Below are positions 48,236-58,934 of a stretch of DNA of 64,000 nt, in pieces (within the stretch, counting starts at the first letter, position 1; every line of letters begins with the position of its first letter). This DNA is from Acheta domesticus (Eukaryota; Arthropoda; Insecta; Orthoptera; Gryllidae), in assembly GCA_031308135.1 (NCBI GenBank), contig JAHLJT010008756.1, positions 63,170,028 to 63,234,027 of the forward strand, given 5' to 3'. The notes under the pieces were generated by a model. It ran no database searches and was not told where the DNA came from. It saw only the letters and a list, made by a program, of their open reading frames with translations. The position numbers and the translations under genes were made by a program.

Positions 48236-48320
48236 TTCGAGTCATATTAACTGCCTTTTCATATCCCAAATCATAGTCACATGCAGTACGTTTTTCAGGC
48301 GGATGAATGCAGTAATTTTC
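48236..48320 (-). CDS. Candidate internal exon (exon A), 85 nt, donor duplicated by a retroposon
   Basis: Minus strand. 28 codons plus one nucleotide read ENYCIHPPEKRTACDYDLG then YEKAVNMTR. The pre-insertion donor would be CGAA|GTAAGTG, an excellent consensus. The retroposon's target duplication left CGAA|GTAGGT next to the exon and the original GTAAGTG 385 bp downstream. The phase-1 end is compatible with exon B. The upstream acceptor (TTAATTGGAG at 48321-48330) has a weak pyrimidine tract, and no start exon was found. Confidence 0.3.
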
Positions 48321-48369
48321 CTCCAATTAAGTACACAGTGTTGTAGCTGCTTCTGTCATTGTAAATAGG

Positions 48370-49955
48370 AACTTTATTATCACTCCTGCCTTTTAAACCA
48401 TTCTTTCAAGCCTTTATAGTTGTTCTTAAACTGCTAAACAATACTTACTGCGTTGAAATTCGTTTGCAGGTTATGTGATGCTTCTTTTTTGCTTTTGTAA
48501 CTTTGCTTACGACAGTATTCGCGTATTTGTCAATGACAATTGTGAAAATATTAATTTCTTAAATAGAAATGTTAGATTGATTGGCCCTGGATACATTACT
48601 TAGTACGCGAAATGATAACATTGGAGATCGCGTTTGAAGTGGCGCTATTACTAATGTTTACAAACAGAACCACATCGAATACTCCACAGCCAATCATATT
48701 TCCTGTAACATTCTGGCCAAGGGTAACCCTCGAATCCGCCAATTCTCTGATGACCGCGGTTTGTGAATAAGAATTGAGAGTTATCCGAGTGTTAACCTAA
48801 TCCACGAATTCCTAGATTCACAGATTATTTTCGAAGTAATCCATGATTGAGAATACGGCCGTAAGAGAGAGAATCAAAGTTCAAGTGCAAAAGAAGACGC
48901 AAAATTTACTGCACTAATATTACTACAATATTAGAGAACCAATTCATTCTCAACGTTTCATATCACACTAAACAAAATATTGTAGATAATGAATGAAATA
49001 CAAGAAATATGCCTCTACATAAATTTACAAAAGCAGTGTAATGCTTCAAATATGTATAACTTTAATGTATAACTATAATTTAAATACTCCAAATGTGTAT
49101 AACGTTTACTTCACTTCTTTCCAAATCCAATGCAGCTTATCGAAAACACTTGATATCATGGCGACAGTCTCAATCACAATATGTAACCAGATTCATTAGG
49201 GGAACACGATTGATGGAACTGTCATTATGATATGTGGGTAACAGGTGATGCAAACCTGTTTCATTCTTCGTTAATCATTGGTGTACCAGCCATGAATAAT
49301 TAATTGGGAAGATAAATGCCTAACTTCATTCAAAGAAGACCTAGCCCTTCCCAATTAAAAATTAATTTCCTCAGTTAATATGGGATCTGAACTTCTGTAG
49401 GAAACGCATAATATGAAATTATTCAACTGTATTTTCTAAAGATCATGTTGTTAGAAAGTTGCAAGATGTAAAAATTATTACAAAAAGAAATGGGTGTGAA
49501 AATTCATTCTCTAACCACGCAAAATCATAGTTTGTATTATACCCAGATTTTAAATGTATAAAATAATAATGTTTTGGAGGTAGGCCTTTAAAGGAAATAA
49601 TGTTAATTGATGCAATGTTGCTGCCAAAGGATTGGGAACTCAATTACTGCATGATATTATTCAATATTTTTCATATATGGCAGATACAATATTACACTTA
49701 AAATAAACTTATACAATAAAATATCATCTATGTTGAATTGAAATCTATTACAACTTAGAATGATTTTAATTAATAAATTTGATAAATACAATTCATAAAT
49801 TACTATTTCTTTGAGTTATATGTATATTAAATTGGATAATAATTCAATAGACCTTTCGTGACGAGATTTAAACAAATGAAGAAAATCATTGGGGCGTTAC
49901 AGTTTGTTCCTTACATGTGTAGCGTCGCGAGGTAGCTCATGCTCCGGCGTGACGT
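48370..49955. other. Intergenic / possible upstream intron, no gene recognised
   Basis: AT-rich sequence apart from the right terminus of the putative element (to 48866). A 12 bp perfect inverted repeat TTAATTGGGAAG...CTTCCCAATTAA lies at 49300-49311 / 49347-49358. No 5' exon for the minus-strand gene candidate can be supported. Confidence 0.4.
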
Positions 49956-50260
49956 TTCGCTTGGAAATCCCAGTCTTAAGCCGGATGGGGGATGGGGGTG
50001 GAACGCGGCGGCGCCTCGCCGGCGCGCGCGGGGCAGGAAAATCCCAGTCCCAAAATAACTTGGACAACAGGGCGCGCGCGGGCGCGAGTCTAGGTAATGA
50101 CGGTTGCTCCCTGGAGAGGGCTGGCTAGCGAGCCGTATGACGCCCGCCGCTGGTAGAGTGGGGGACGAGCCGTGGGATATTTATTGCGGCGCCGACATGC
50201 GCTCGCGGGATACGCTAGTGACTCGAAAGACGGGAGGTATCTCCAGTGCAACCTTGCACG
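49956..50260. other. GC-rich, CpG-dense island
   Basis: CpG-rich (GGCGGCGCCTCGCCGGCGCGCGC) in an AT-rich neighbourhood. Unlike most islands here it has no long simple tract beside it. It lies upstream of the minus-strand exon candidates, so a promoter is conceivable, but nothing links them. Confidence 0.45.
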
Positions 50261-50826
50261 TGATCTTCGGGTGTAAGATCAAAGTTGGCATCAGGCCATG
50301 TAACATTTCTAGTTACGGGGGGACTCTATGTCCGACAGCTCGCACTTCACGTAGCTTTCTCATGCTCTCGAGCAGAGGTACTGGGCTAGGCCTAGGGACG
50401 GTCGCGGGGTTTCGCGACTAAGAGAATCGAAAGGTTGCCAAAGGGATTCAATCTTGTATCATAATCTTTTATTTCATTATTGTAAATATATTGTAAATAC
50501 TATACATATCCGTCGTCTGTGTTCTTCGTGTCCAGTACGTCACACATGCATAACAGTCCTGATGCACTACATAATGGATTACAACACTATTACAATGATC
50601 GTGAGAAACGTATTGGCAACGTTCAGTCCACAAAAAGAAACTTTTAAAATTAGTTCAATTTCGGGAGATATTTCAAGAAATATTTATAATGTTTCTTACA
50701 ATGATCTTTCAAACTCTTGAATATCGAGTTGTTGGTTCTTTTTTATTTCCCAGACAGGAGTGTAGTATTAGAATTGCAATTTGGAAACGTCGGACGGAAG
50801 GATACCGAACGGTCGCATGGCTGCCG
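50261..50826. other. Intergenic, no gene recognised
   Basis: Mixed to AT-rich sequence. Frames up to 105 codons (50104-50421) have no motif. Confidence 0.4.
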
Positions 50827-51391
50827 AGTAGTGATGAAACATCGACAGCAGAACATCGATGTTGCCAAACAACGATGTTCAAAATTAAAACATCCGTGTT
50901 AATACATCGACCAAAAACTATCGATGTTTTGAAGGTTGTTTAGTAACATCTAACATTATATTCGTGCACAACAAAATGTAATTTGACAATTGCCGTACAT
51001 GTTAATTTATAATTAAAATTTAACTGAAAACTAAGTTAAAAACGCCGCTACATGTGCAAACTACGACGAGATACGCAGGAAATATCAGAGTATCTTGATC
51101 GTCTTGGGCGAGGAATAGTAGACTTCTCGACGATTATAATACAAACCGCGCTTGTTTGGTTCGAACACACTCACGTGGTACCAACAGTTATTATTTTATA
51201 TTTTAACTTTTACAAAATTATGATTATGGGCATTTTTCATTTGAACGAAACATCGAAAACATAAAAAACATCGAGACCGAAAAAACGATGTTAAAAACAT
51301 TGACTTCAATACATCGATGTTTAAAACATCGATATTTTTGTAGAAACATCGATGATTTGAAAAGAGCGACATCGATGTCGCATCCCTTCTG
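50827..51391. mobile_element. hAT-like MITE with ATCGATG subterminal repeats
   Basis: Inverted ends AGTAGTGATGAAACATCGA (left) and, reverse-complemented, CAGAAGGGATGCGACATCGA (right). About a dozen ACATCGATG variants cluster in both subterminal regions, and the middle is AT-rich and non-coding. The CAG-type terminus and subterminal repeats suggest hAT. The flanks share TGCCGAG, but a clean 8 bp target duplication is not seen. Confidence 0.6.
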
Positions 51392-51399
51392 CCGAGACG

Positions 51400-52650
51400 G
51401 ACACGTCATTGGGAATCACACGGCGACGCCAAACGCCGCCGAGCGGAGACGCGTCCCCGGGGCGCCGGTGTTGGCTGCTGGAGCAGCTGCCGTTTTTGTG
51501 CGCAGATCCAGATTCCTTTCCCCTCCACCTGCCTCCGCCCCCGTCCCTGCCCCGGTCTCCGCCCTCGCTACGCCTCAACCCTCCCACTTCTGCCTCCAAC
51601 TCCAGGTTCGAACCTCGCCCTTTCCCTCGCCCCTTCACGCACTCTTGCCCTTCCCCTTAACCACTCATTCACACTATCTCTCACTCTCGCCATTCCCGTC
51701 ACACTCTTCAGAGTACTCTTACTCTCTGTCACTCTCACCCTCGACATGCCCTTCCCTTTGTTCTGCATCCACTCTTTCTCTTCCCTCATCATTCCCTTGC
51801 TCTCATCCTCTCCTCGCTCTTGCTCTCACCACTCACTTGTCCCTTCTCGCACTCTCCCATGCATTTTCCATCCCCTTGCCCTCTATCTTGCTCTTTTCTC
51901 ACTGATGTCCTTTCCCTGGCCTTTGCAATCGTCCTTCGTCTCCCCCTACTCGTCGTTGGCGACTGACAGTCGACGACGAGTGACAATCCACAGTAGATGG
52001 AGGGAGAGCGAGGAAAGCTCGATGTTCGCCCACGGACAGTGATCTGCAGATGTGCGGTGAATGGTTGATGTGGACCACAGGCCGAGAGGGGACAGTCCAA
52101 GGGTGGTAGTGATCAGTAACGGGGAGTTGGCAGCCAACCATCAACATCAAGAAGTGCTCCGTGGTCGGTTGTCAATGGTGGACGGTGGACGATGGGCAGT
52201 GGACCAAGCAATGAACAGCCGGCAGCGTGCGGTGAGCAAGGAACAGAGTCGGGGCTGGCAGGCTGTAAAAGTCTGTGGGTGGACGGGGCGGAGAGACCTG
52301 AGAGGTGGGGCGGTCAGGCGCGAGGGATGTGCGGCGAGGCAGTGAGAGTCGGGCAGCGGGCGGCGGAGGCGGCGGGGTAGCCAGCCGCCGCCGCCGGCGC
52401 CCCAGGGCCCGGTCCAACACCTCGCCGCCCGATTACAGGCCTCCGTCGGCCGTGATTTCAATTATCGACCGCCATTACCCCCGCCCGGCAAACAGGTTCC
52501 TTGGGCCGACGCCGCCCGCCGCCCGCCACCAGCCGCACGGTGCCCCGCAAGTGGCGGGCGGCGTTTCTGGCTTCAAAGGGCCACGCGGCTTTGTCACCAT
52601 CTGCCGATCACAACCTCCCGCTTCCTCCTCTACGAGGTTTGGGTTGACAT
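51400..52650. repeat. GC islands flanking a pyrimidine-rich degenerate tract
   Basis: 51400-51560 is CpG-rich. 51560-51950 is a CT-rich imperfect tract (CTCTCACTCTCGCC variants). 51950-52240 is mixed with GTGGACGG/ATGG variants. 52240-52640 is again CpG-dense, containing CCGATTACAGGCC (52429-52441), shared with the 38.8 kb island, and AATTATCGACCGCCATTACC. The 205- and 131-codon frames are compositional. Confidence 0.65.
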
Positions 52651-52705
52651 CCACCTTCTCAGAGCCTTTTCTATATCGATTCATTTATTTAAATCTTTAA
52701 TTGAT

Positions 52706-52854
52706 TTATTAGGTATTTTTTGCCACCTGAAACGGTAAGCACTATCGATCTTCTGCTCATGCGCGGTTCGAGTTTCGCATCACTTTAGTGCATCTGCACA
52801 TGCGCAGAAGATCGATAATGCTTAACGTTCGAGGTGGCAAAAACTCCCTATTAT
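52706..52854. mobile_element. 141 bp MITE with ~50 bp TIRs and TTAT target duplications
   Basis: Element 52710-52850 is flanked by direct TTAT at 52706-52709 and 52851-52854. The TIRs run TAGG/TAGGG...TTTTTGCCACCT then a CATTATCGATCTTCTGC-like block (about 85-90% identical arms). Only a ~25 bp spacer separates the arms. It is non-coding and structurally complete. Confidence 0.9.
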
Positions 52855-52867
52855 TCTGTTTTTGCCA

Positions 52868-53050
52868 CTCGGGTGGCTCATGGACGGCATGCTAGCTTTC
52901 CGCGGTGCGATTCCGGGTTCGATTGCCGGTCGGGAAAAAAACAGAGCTGTAGTTTTCTAATACAATCATCTCAGTTTCTATATTTTGTGGGATGAAAGAA
53001 AAGCTTAGGCAAATCAACTATGCAAGGTACGATAATGGCAATACGTCAGT
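52868..53050 (+). mobile_element. tRNA-derived SINE, family S1 copy 2
   Basis: A box GGTGGCTCATGGACGGC and a near-consensus B box GGGTTCGATTGCC, about 35 nt apart. An A-run, TTTTCTAATACAATC and TTTCTATATTTTG follow. It parallels 12868-13033 along its length and is the better-preserved promoter of the two. It starts within ~20 bp of the preceding MITE. Confidence 0.85.
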
Positions 53051-55535
53051 ATCGCTGTATGTCTCCCTTACCATTAGGCGTGGATTTAAATGAAAACAAG
53101 AGAGCAGGCCTGAGAATACCGCTAGCTGGGAGTTATTTGATTTGAAGGGAGTTATTTGATATTGAATAAACCGAGTTGCGCCGGTATTTACGGTGGCAAT
53201 GATACATTTCGAAAAGTTTGTGTTTTAGTTAATTGTGAACAAGAGGTGAGCAAACTAAGTATCCAGTTTTCAAATTGATGATAAGCATCCTGTTTTCCGC
53301 ATTCCGGCTTCGAGGATTCACGTTCTTAAATTAATTGTTGAAACGGCGGATTAGTTCCAAGGCGTGGGGAAATATTTTTTGTGTCAAATTAATTACATAT
53401 AAGTAGTATTTTGGTATTATTGTTAATAAATTATATTAGAGCCAGTCCGGAACCGTTTCAGTTGGCTGCCAAACGTGGGCACAGTTTTGTAAACGGGCAG
53501 TATTGTATATTTATTTATGAAATAAATTATATTAAAGAACAAAATTTTCCCAACAGTTTCAAAACATTTAAATAAGCCTTGTGCCACAATCACATATAAA
53601 TATTACACCTCACACTGTAACTAGCTATGTACGGTAACTGTCAATCTACGTTTGGGTGCAAACTGCTCAGTACACGCATGTCAATGGCTGTTGGTGATTT
53701 CACTACAATTTAGATACAGGTACCGTAGGCGGCGTACATATTTTATTTAAATGAAATCTCTTTTCAATATATTAAATTTGTGTTTCTAATTCGTTTTGCT
53801 AATTAATTGCAATGGAAATAAAAATTTGTAGTGATGGAGGTTATGAATTGTTATTCGTTGAATATTATATTGTTTGCAGCATCTTACATTCTTTGGAAAG
53901 GCGAAAACTTGTCAACAATCAATTTTTCGCTCTTTCTGAAAAAGCTTATTTGATGGACATGTTTTTATTTGCACATGCGCAATAGCGGACCTACAAAGCC
54001 GTAGCGGACCTACAAAGCCATAACGTGCACTTCAGGGTTTGGACATTCAAATTTACACTGGTAACAAAAATAATATTTTTCGATTTTTATTTATCATCTT
54101 CAGCGCATATAATTATATATTGTGACGAAGTAATAAATTATATTGAATTGTTTCATGAATTATTGTACTTCTGAAAGAAACAAAACTATTTTAGCCCATT
54201 TATTGAATGAACTATTAATTCGTTCACTGTTATTTCTCCTAACAAAGCCAAACAATATACTACAGTGAAATACTGAAGTACTGTCAAACCTTGTGACTGA
54301 AACTAATTTTTATCTATAGCAAAGGATTGGAGAGTGATAAACATGCTGATAATAAACTTTTATGTTTCAGAAAAGGAACTGGTTTCACATTTGGGTCTTA
54401 TTTTGTCACAAACGTTAACATCACTCAATATTCAAAACAGGATTGGGTACGCTTTTCATGAATACGCCCCTTCAGTTATTAACGTAGATAAATTTCCGAT
54501 CCTACTGCAAATTTAAGAACTAATTCCACAATCAACAAATTTACAATGCAAATGAACATTATTTGTAACCATTATGTGGGCTTATGAAAACAGTATGTGG
54601 GGGGCCCTGAGTTTTCATGTTTTTTGTACTGATATTCTCACAGTAGCTGGGTACTACATATTATGCCAAGTTCCAATCCCTCATTTGCATATGCGGGATT
54701 CAGATATAATTAAGTAGGTATTTTCGTTTTGTAAAATGGCGTGGACAAATTCTCTGTGATATTTTCGTTAAGAACACTGCAACAGGACAAACACGTGCTA
54801 CAAAAGTACTGCTACAGATGACAATATATTTAGTTAATTACCGTTTTCAAGTATCAGAATTCTAGATGATGAGTGAAGAACCGAAATTTAATACGACAAG
54901 TTTTAAGGAACACTTGCAAAAAGATTTATAATAAACAAATTTAATCTTTGTACATCATTTTGAAATCATAGGATTTACGACTTATCTAAGATTATCTATT
55001 TCAAAATAAATGCAAGAAAGAAATATGCCTTTGAAAAGGAATTACACGAGCATTATATTTATATCACGAGCATTTATAATATATTTATATTAAATCACTT
55101 TGCAGCTCATAACGATCCTTATCGAGAAAACTTACACTTGGAAGTTGATTTAAAAATAAGTAAATCCTTAACGAGTCAATTAACTTTTCCATTTCTCAGT
55201 AATTTTGTTGACTACTGGATGTAGAATCCATTGGTAGCCTTTACTTGTCCTATGCACTGCTCATCATTTTAAAAAATCTAAAACTTTGAGAGACGTTAAT
55301 CTGATCCATGTAACTTACGAAGAAATCAACCATCTTAATTGACAGTATACATATAATATTGATTTTTTATTAATAGGAGTTTTACAAACAAGTTGAATTT
55401 CATATAATGCTTACGATTTGGCAAAAGAACTTCTAACACCGATCGAGGATAAATGATCACCAACATCATAATACACTTTTTTGTGTTATTTAAGGTCGCA
55501 TCAACTACTAAGTGATTAGCGACCACTATTGGATT
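53051..55535. other. Intergenic, no gene recognised
   Basis: AT-rich sequence. The only structure is an adjacent duplication of TAGCGGACCTACAAAGCC (53983-54000 and 54002-54019). Frames of about 60 codons have no motif. Confidence 0.5.
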
Positions 55536-55539
55536 TTAA

Positions 55540-55694
55540 CGCTGTGTATTCATGAGGATGAAACGATAGACGGTGAAAGGACCATCACATACAACCATGT
55601 CCAATGCGGGGCTCGAACCCGCGACCCGTCGGTCTGAGATCGCTATGACGCTACTGTTTTTGCGATCTCGACCACCGGGCCGGCCATGCTACAC
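55540..55694 (-). mobile_element. tRNA-derived SINE, family S2 copy 1 (minus strand)
   Basis: On the minus strand: GGCCGGCCCGGTGGTCGAG (A box), then TCGCGGGTTCGAGCCCC (consensus B box), then a tail with GGACATGGTTGTATGTGATGG. Head and tail match the copy at 57.05-57.24 kb. The B box is intact. Confidence 0.85.
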
Positions 55695-56040
55695 TTTGTT
55701 TGGATACAAAGAAGCATCATTCTATAAGACTGATACAAAATAATGAATATTATGAAGGAAGAACAATTTTCTTAAACTATATACATAAATATAAATTATA
55801 TACATAAGTATAGAAAGACTACTCATCTAAAAGAATTAATATGTTTGTATCTAACATAAAATAGAAAAATAAAAAAAGAATACACGGACAGATATTTTCT
55901 TAAACATTGATTTTTTGATAGAAAAGTACTAGGTTCGAGGTCACTCCATTCCCAAATGGCCTATTCAACATTATCTAAAAAAGCACTGAGAGACGTTTAG
56001 AGTTACTATAGCATGCACGATTGTTGAAGAGCTACTATTT
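55695..56040. other. Intergenic, no gene recognised
   Basis: AT-rich sequence with nothing supported. Confidence 0.5.
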
Positions 56041-56360
56041 TTTCTACGAGTCTACGTGTTTGTGGATCAATGAACGCCTTCGTGTCTGTACGTATCAGTG
56101 TGTTTTGCTGAGTGTACGTTCCTGTGGGTGACTTGTGGGTATGTTGGTGAATGGAAATTGCTAAGAATGTGTTGCTTTGGGTATGTTGCTGTGGGGATGT
56201 AGCTGTGGGCATGTTTCCGTTGGCGTGTTACTGGTGTATGTTGCTGTGAGTGTGTTGCTGTGCATGTGTTGCTTTGGATGTGTTGATGTATGTGTCTGTA
56301 TCCGTTAGTTCATATTTATGTGTGTTAATTTTTATACGCGATTGTGTTTGTGTATCTGGG
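56041..56360. repeat. Degenerate GTGTTGCTGTG-type array
   Basis: GT-rich, loosely 12-18 bp periodic (TGTGTTGCTGTGxATG). It accounts for the Thr/His/Gln-rich minus-strand frames (68 and 117 codons). Confidence 0.75.
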
Positions 56361-57033
56361 TAGGTCTGTGTCTCTGTCCATGACTCAATGGTTCGAGTCA
56401 TCTCGAGAAAAAAACCAACAAAATGAAAGTTGTATCCCCACGTTTTCAAAGCTATGTTATTATACATTCCACGTGTTTCGTTGAAAGCTCCCTCTTCCCC
56501 CGAAACCGACGTTCGTTGAGAAGACACGTTCGCCAGAGCGTCATGGCCCGCGTTCCATTCTCCTCCCCAACTGCTCCTCATTCACTGCAGAGGCGCTGCG
56601 TGACGAACTCAAAATTATCTCTTCCAAGGTTGCACGCACATTTCTACACCTTCTTCCCGTTAGCTTTGAGGAATGAATGCAGACTGAAACAGCGACCAGT
56701 TTCACTTTTCGAAACCGTTGAAAAGTTTGGTTATCAAGACAAATCAGTTATAATTTCTTCACTCTAATCATTGTATTTGTGGAATAACCTGAAGATGAGC
56801 ACAAGAAAAAAATATCCTCTACATGTCACATGTAAGGATATTATTGATTGCATAAGCGCTTATACAGTAGTTGTGAGTGGAGCGGACTTAGATGAGGAAG
56901 AAAATATGACGCGCGCTTTGTGTACAGTTAGGATAATTCTCCAGCATTCGCTTGGAAATGATCCGAGAAACAAAGGGAAAATACTGATCAGAGCTGCTGG
57001 CCGCACGAAATCTCCTCCAAAGAGTGGTTGAAT
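56361..57033. other. Intergenic, unrecognised open frames
   Basis: A 114-codon plus-strand frame (56423-56767) and an 86-codon frame (56771-57031) have mixed, non-simple composition. I recognise no domain in either, and the second runs into the SINE target site. Probably chance or transposon debris. Confidence 0.3.
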
Positions 57034-57240
57034 TCGATCATGCTACACATCTTACCCTTCCTGACGCCAAACACAAGGAACACACAAGCACAATGCATAT
57101 AGACAACACACACAATCACGAAACGCCACACAACCATGCCCGAGGACAGACTCGAACCCACGATCCTTCGGTCCAAGAACACCACGGCACTACTGACTTA
57201 GCGATCTCGGCCATCCGGAATCGGCTCGATCATGCCACAC
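57034..57240 (-). mobile_element. tRNA-derived SINE, family S2 copy 2 (minus strand) with flanking direct repeats
   Basis: Minus strand: CGGATGGCCGAGATCGC (A box), ATCGTGGGTTCGAGTCTG (B box), then GGGCATGGTTGTGTGGCG and a GT-rich tail. Flanked by TCGATCATG(C/T)(T/C)ACAC-type 15 bp direct repeats (57034-57048 and 57226-57240, one mismatch), interpretable as a target-site duplication. Caveat: CATGCTACAC also occurs at the 5' edge of the 55.69 kb copy, so part of it may belong to the SINE. Confidence 0.85.
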
Positions 57241-57660
57241 TAAAATGGAAAACTCACCACCATCAGGACCCTAACTCAAGCCGCTCTCAAAGAACGAATC
57301 TGAGGAGTCAACGATGTTTCGGAGCCGATGCATTCCACAGGTGAACTGTTCATTCTCCAAGACATCCACCTGTGCTACGAAGAAGGACTTAACACAACCA
57401 GTGAAGCTACCGTTTCCAGAGAAGGGCGACTACGCTTTTTGTGCTGTTGTGGTTGACGAGTTCCGTCCTTTGTGATCGCGCCTCGATGCCGCCTCGTACG
57501 CCCACGTCGCGCGGCCATTAGCCGAGGAACACATGTCTCTGCGCGGGAGGAAGCCATAACCGCGCCCTCCGATGGTCAGCCGGCGCAGCGGCGGTGGCGC
57601 GGCGGACGCGGCAAAGCCACAGGCACAGTGGCTCAAAATGGTAGAACAAAGCAAAAGCCG
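57241..57660. other. Intergenic with small GC island
   Basis: 57450-57630 is CpG-rich (GGCGCAGCGGCGGTGGCGCGGCGG). No gene supported. Confidence 0.45.
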
Positions 57661-58934
57661 TAGTTAATTTATTTTTATTTGCAATTTTTACTTGTCTTTA
57701 TTCACACTCACTATCAGTTACATTATGAAGGTAGCAACAAGCGCTTTTAGAAAAAATTGATTACAAGAAATATTCCCAATTAGAAACTATTTGCATTGTC
57801 ATATTTTGGCTCTCATCCCTTACCATGGCCACGTAAAGTGACAATGTGCTGTTATCCTTTCTATTTTTCGCAACTTTTAACAGTTCTGCGGAGCCTTTGG
57901 AGGTCATGGAGAATGGAGGGGGGAATATCTTGGCTATTTACATTGCTAGAGATGAGAATCGATCCACGGCCAATTCGTGTGGACTTAATAGGGATGAACG
58001 AGTGTTTGCGGCAGGTTTTATTGGATACTCCCGGTTTCCGTTGCTCATTTTTCACCATTGCTGCATGACCATTAATACCATCATTATCGCTTATATCCAG
58101 TCATAAGATAGTTAAATAAATAAAAAAGTAATTGTTATAATATGTAAGTGTATCTTTGAGAGTGTTTTTACACAATCACATTCACAATCCCAAAGTAATG
58201 ACCAGAAATGGTGGAACCAACCCTCTTGAATTTCAGCAATGTGAATTACACTAAATGACAAAGATGCATTTGCCGATCACTTCGTCTCTGATAGGCATCA
58301 CTCTGAAATACTAATCAGAACTTCTAGGTCTTATCGAGGAGTAAACATAATTTATGATAATTTGCTCTTTGGTCCATAACGCTAGCAAGGTGGCACCTAT
58401 GCATATATGCTTCGTATGATGTTTGGGAATGGGCACTAGAACTTTCACCCCTATCTTACTCTTGCCTTACATTAGCAGTTTTCCTTTCTCACTATACTTT
58501 TTTTAAAACCCTTGCATAAAACTAGCACTTCATATTACTATTTATTAGATAGAGTATTTTCTCGGTTCTCTTGCAGCAAATAGCTTTTGTTTGAAGCACA
58601 CATCAAAGTGAATAAAAAACGGAAGTGTCATAAGTAAGATTGGCTGCTAATTATTATACTTTGAATGATTCCACAATTATGAACTTGTTACTTTCTATGA
58701 ACTTATACAAAAAGTATCGTTGTACAAGAGTATCTTTGGCATTCTCATTTCAAAATTCATTTCAGAACCGTTTTATTCCTATGCTTAATACTCACTTCCA
58801 GAACAACTAGCAAAATGCTAACTACTGCGATGGCAAGTCCGTTGCAGCGTAATATGTATTGAAAAGTAATAAGTAAGCAGAGTCTTGCAAGTACTCTTGA
58901 CTACTCGTATGTCGCCGCAAAAAAGACTGGAATG
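57661..58934. other. Intergenic, no gene recognised
   Basis: AT-rich sequence. Overlapping frames of 86-90 codons at 57796-58106 have no motif. Confidence 0.45.

Larger units (their letters stand above)
44667..48866. mobile_element. Putative 4.2 kb element bounded by imperfect inverted termini
   Basis: The left end (44667: CTTACGCCCATATTCTCAAT) and the reverse complement of the right end (48866: CTTACGGCCGTATTCTCAAT) agree at about 18 of 20 positions. Weaker inverted similarity continues for ~150-200 bp (for example CTTATTCAC and GATTCGAGG blocks). No clear target-site duplication is seen. The interior holds three exon candidates on the minus strand, a fold-back element and a retroposon. Alternatives are two separate, inverted copies of one MITE with a host gene between them, or the right end being unrelated. 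Confidence 0.4.

Noticed and set aside
52870..52940. Possible tRNA gene (plus strand)
   Set aside because: Has A and B boxes but no convincing acceptor stem, is followed by an A-run and a family-shared tail, and matches 12868-13033.
55600..55690. Possible functional tRNA gene (minus strand, consensus B box)
   Set aside because: The acceptor and anticodon arms do not pair as a tRNA, and a SINE-type tail follows. The second copy at 57.2 kb confirms a repeat.
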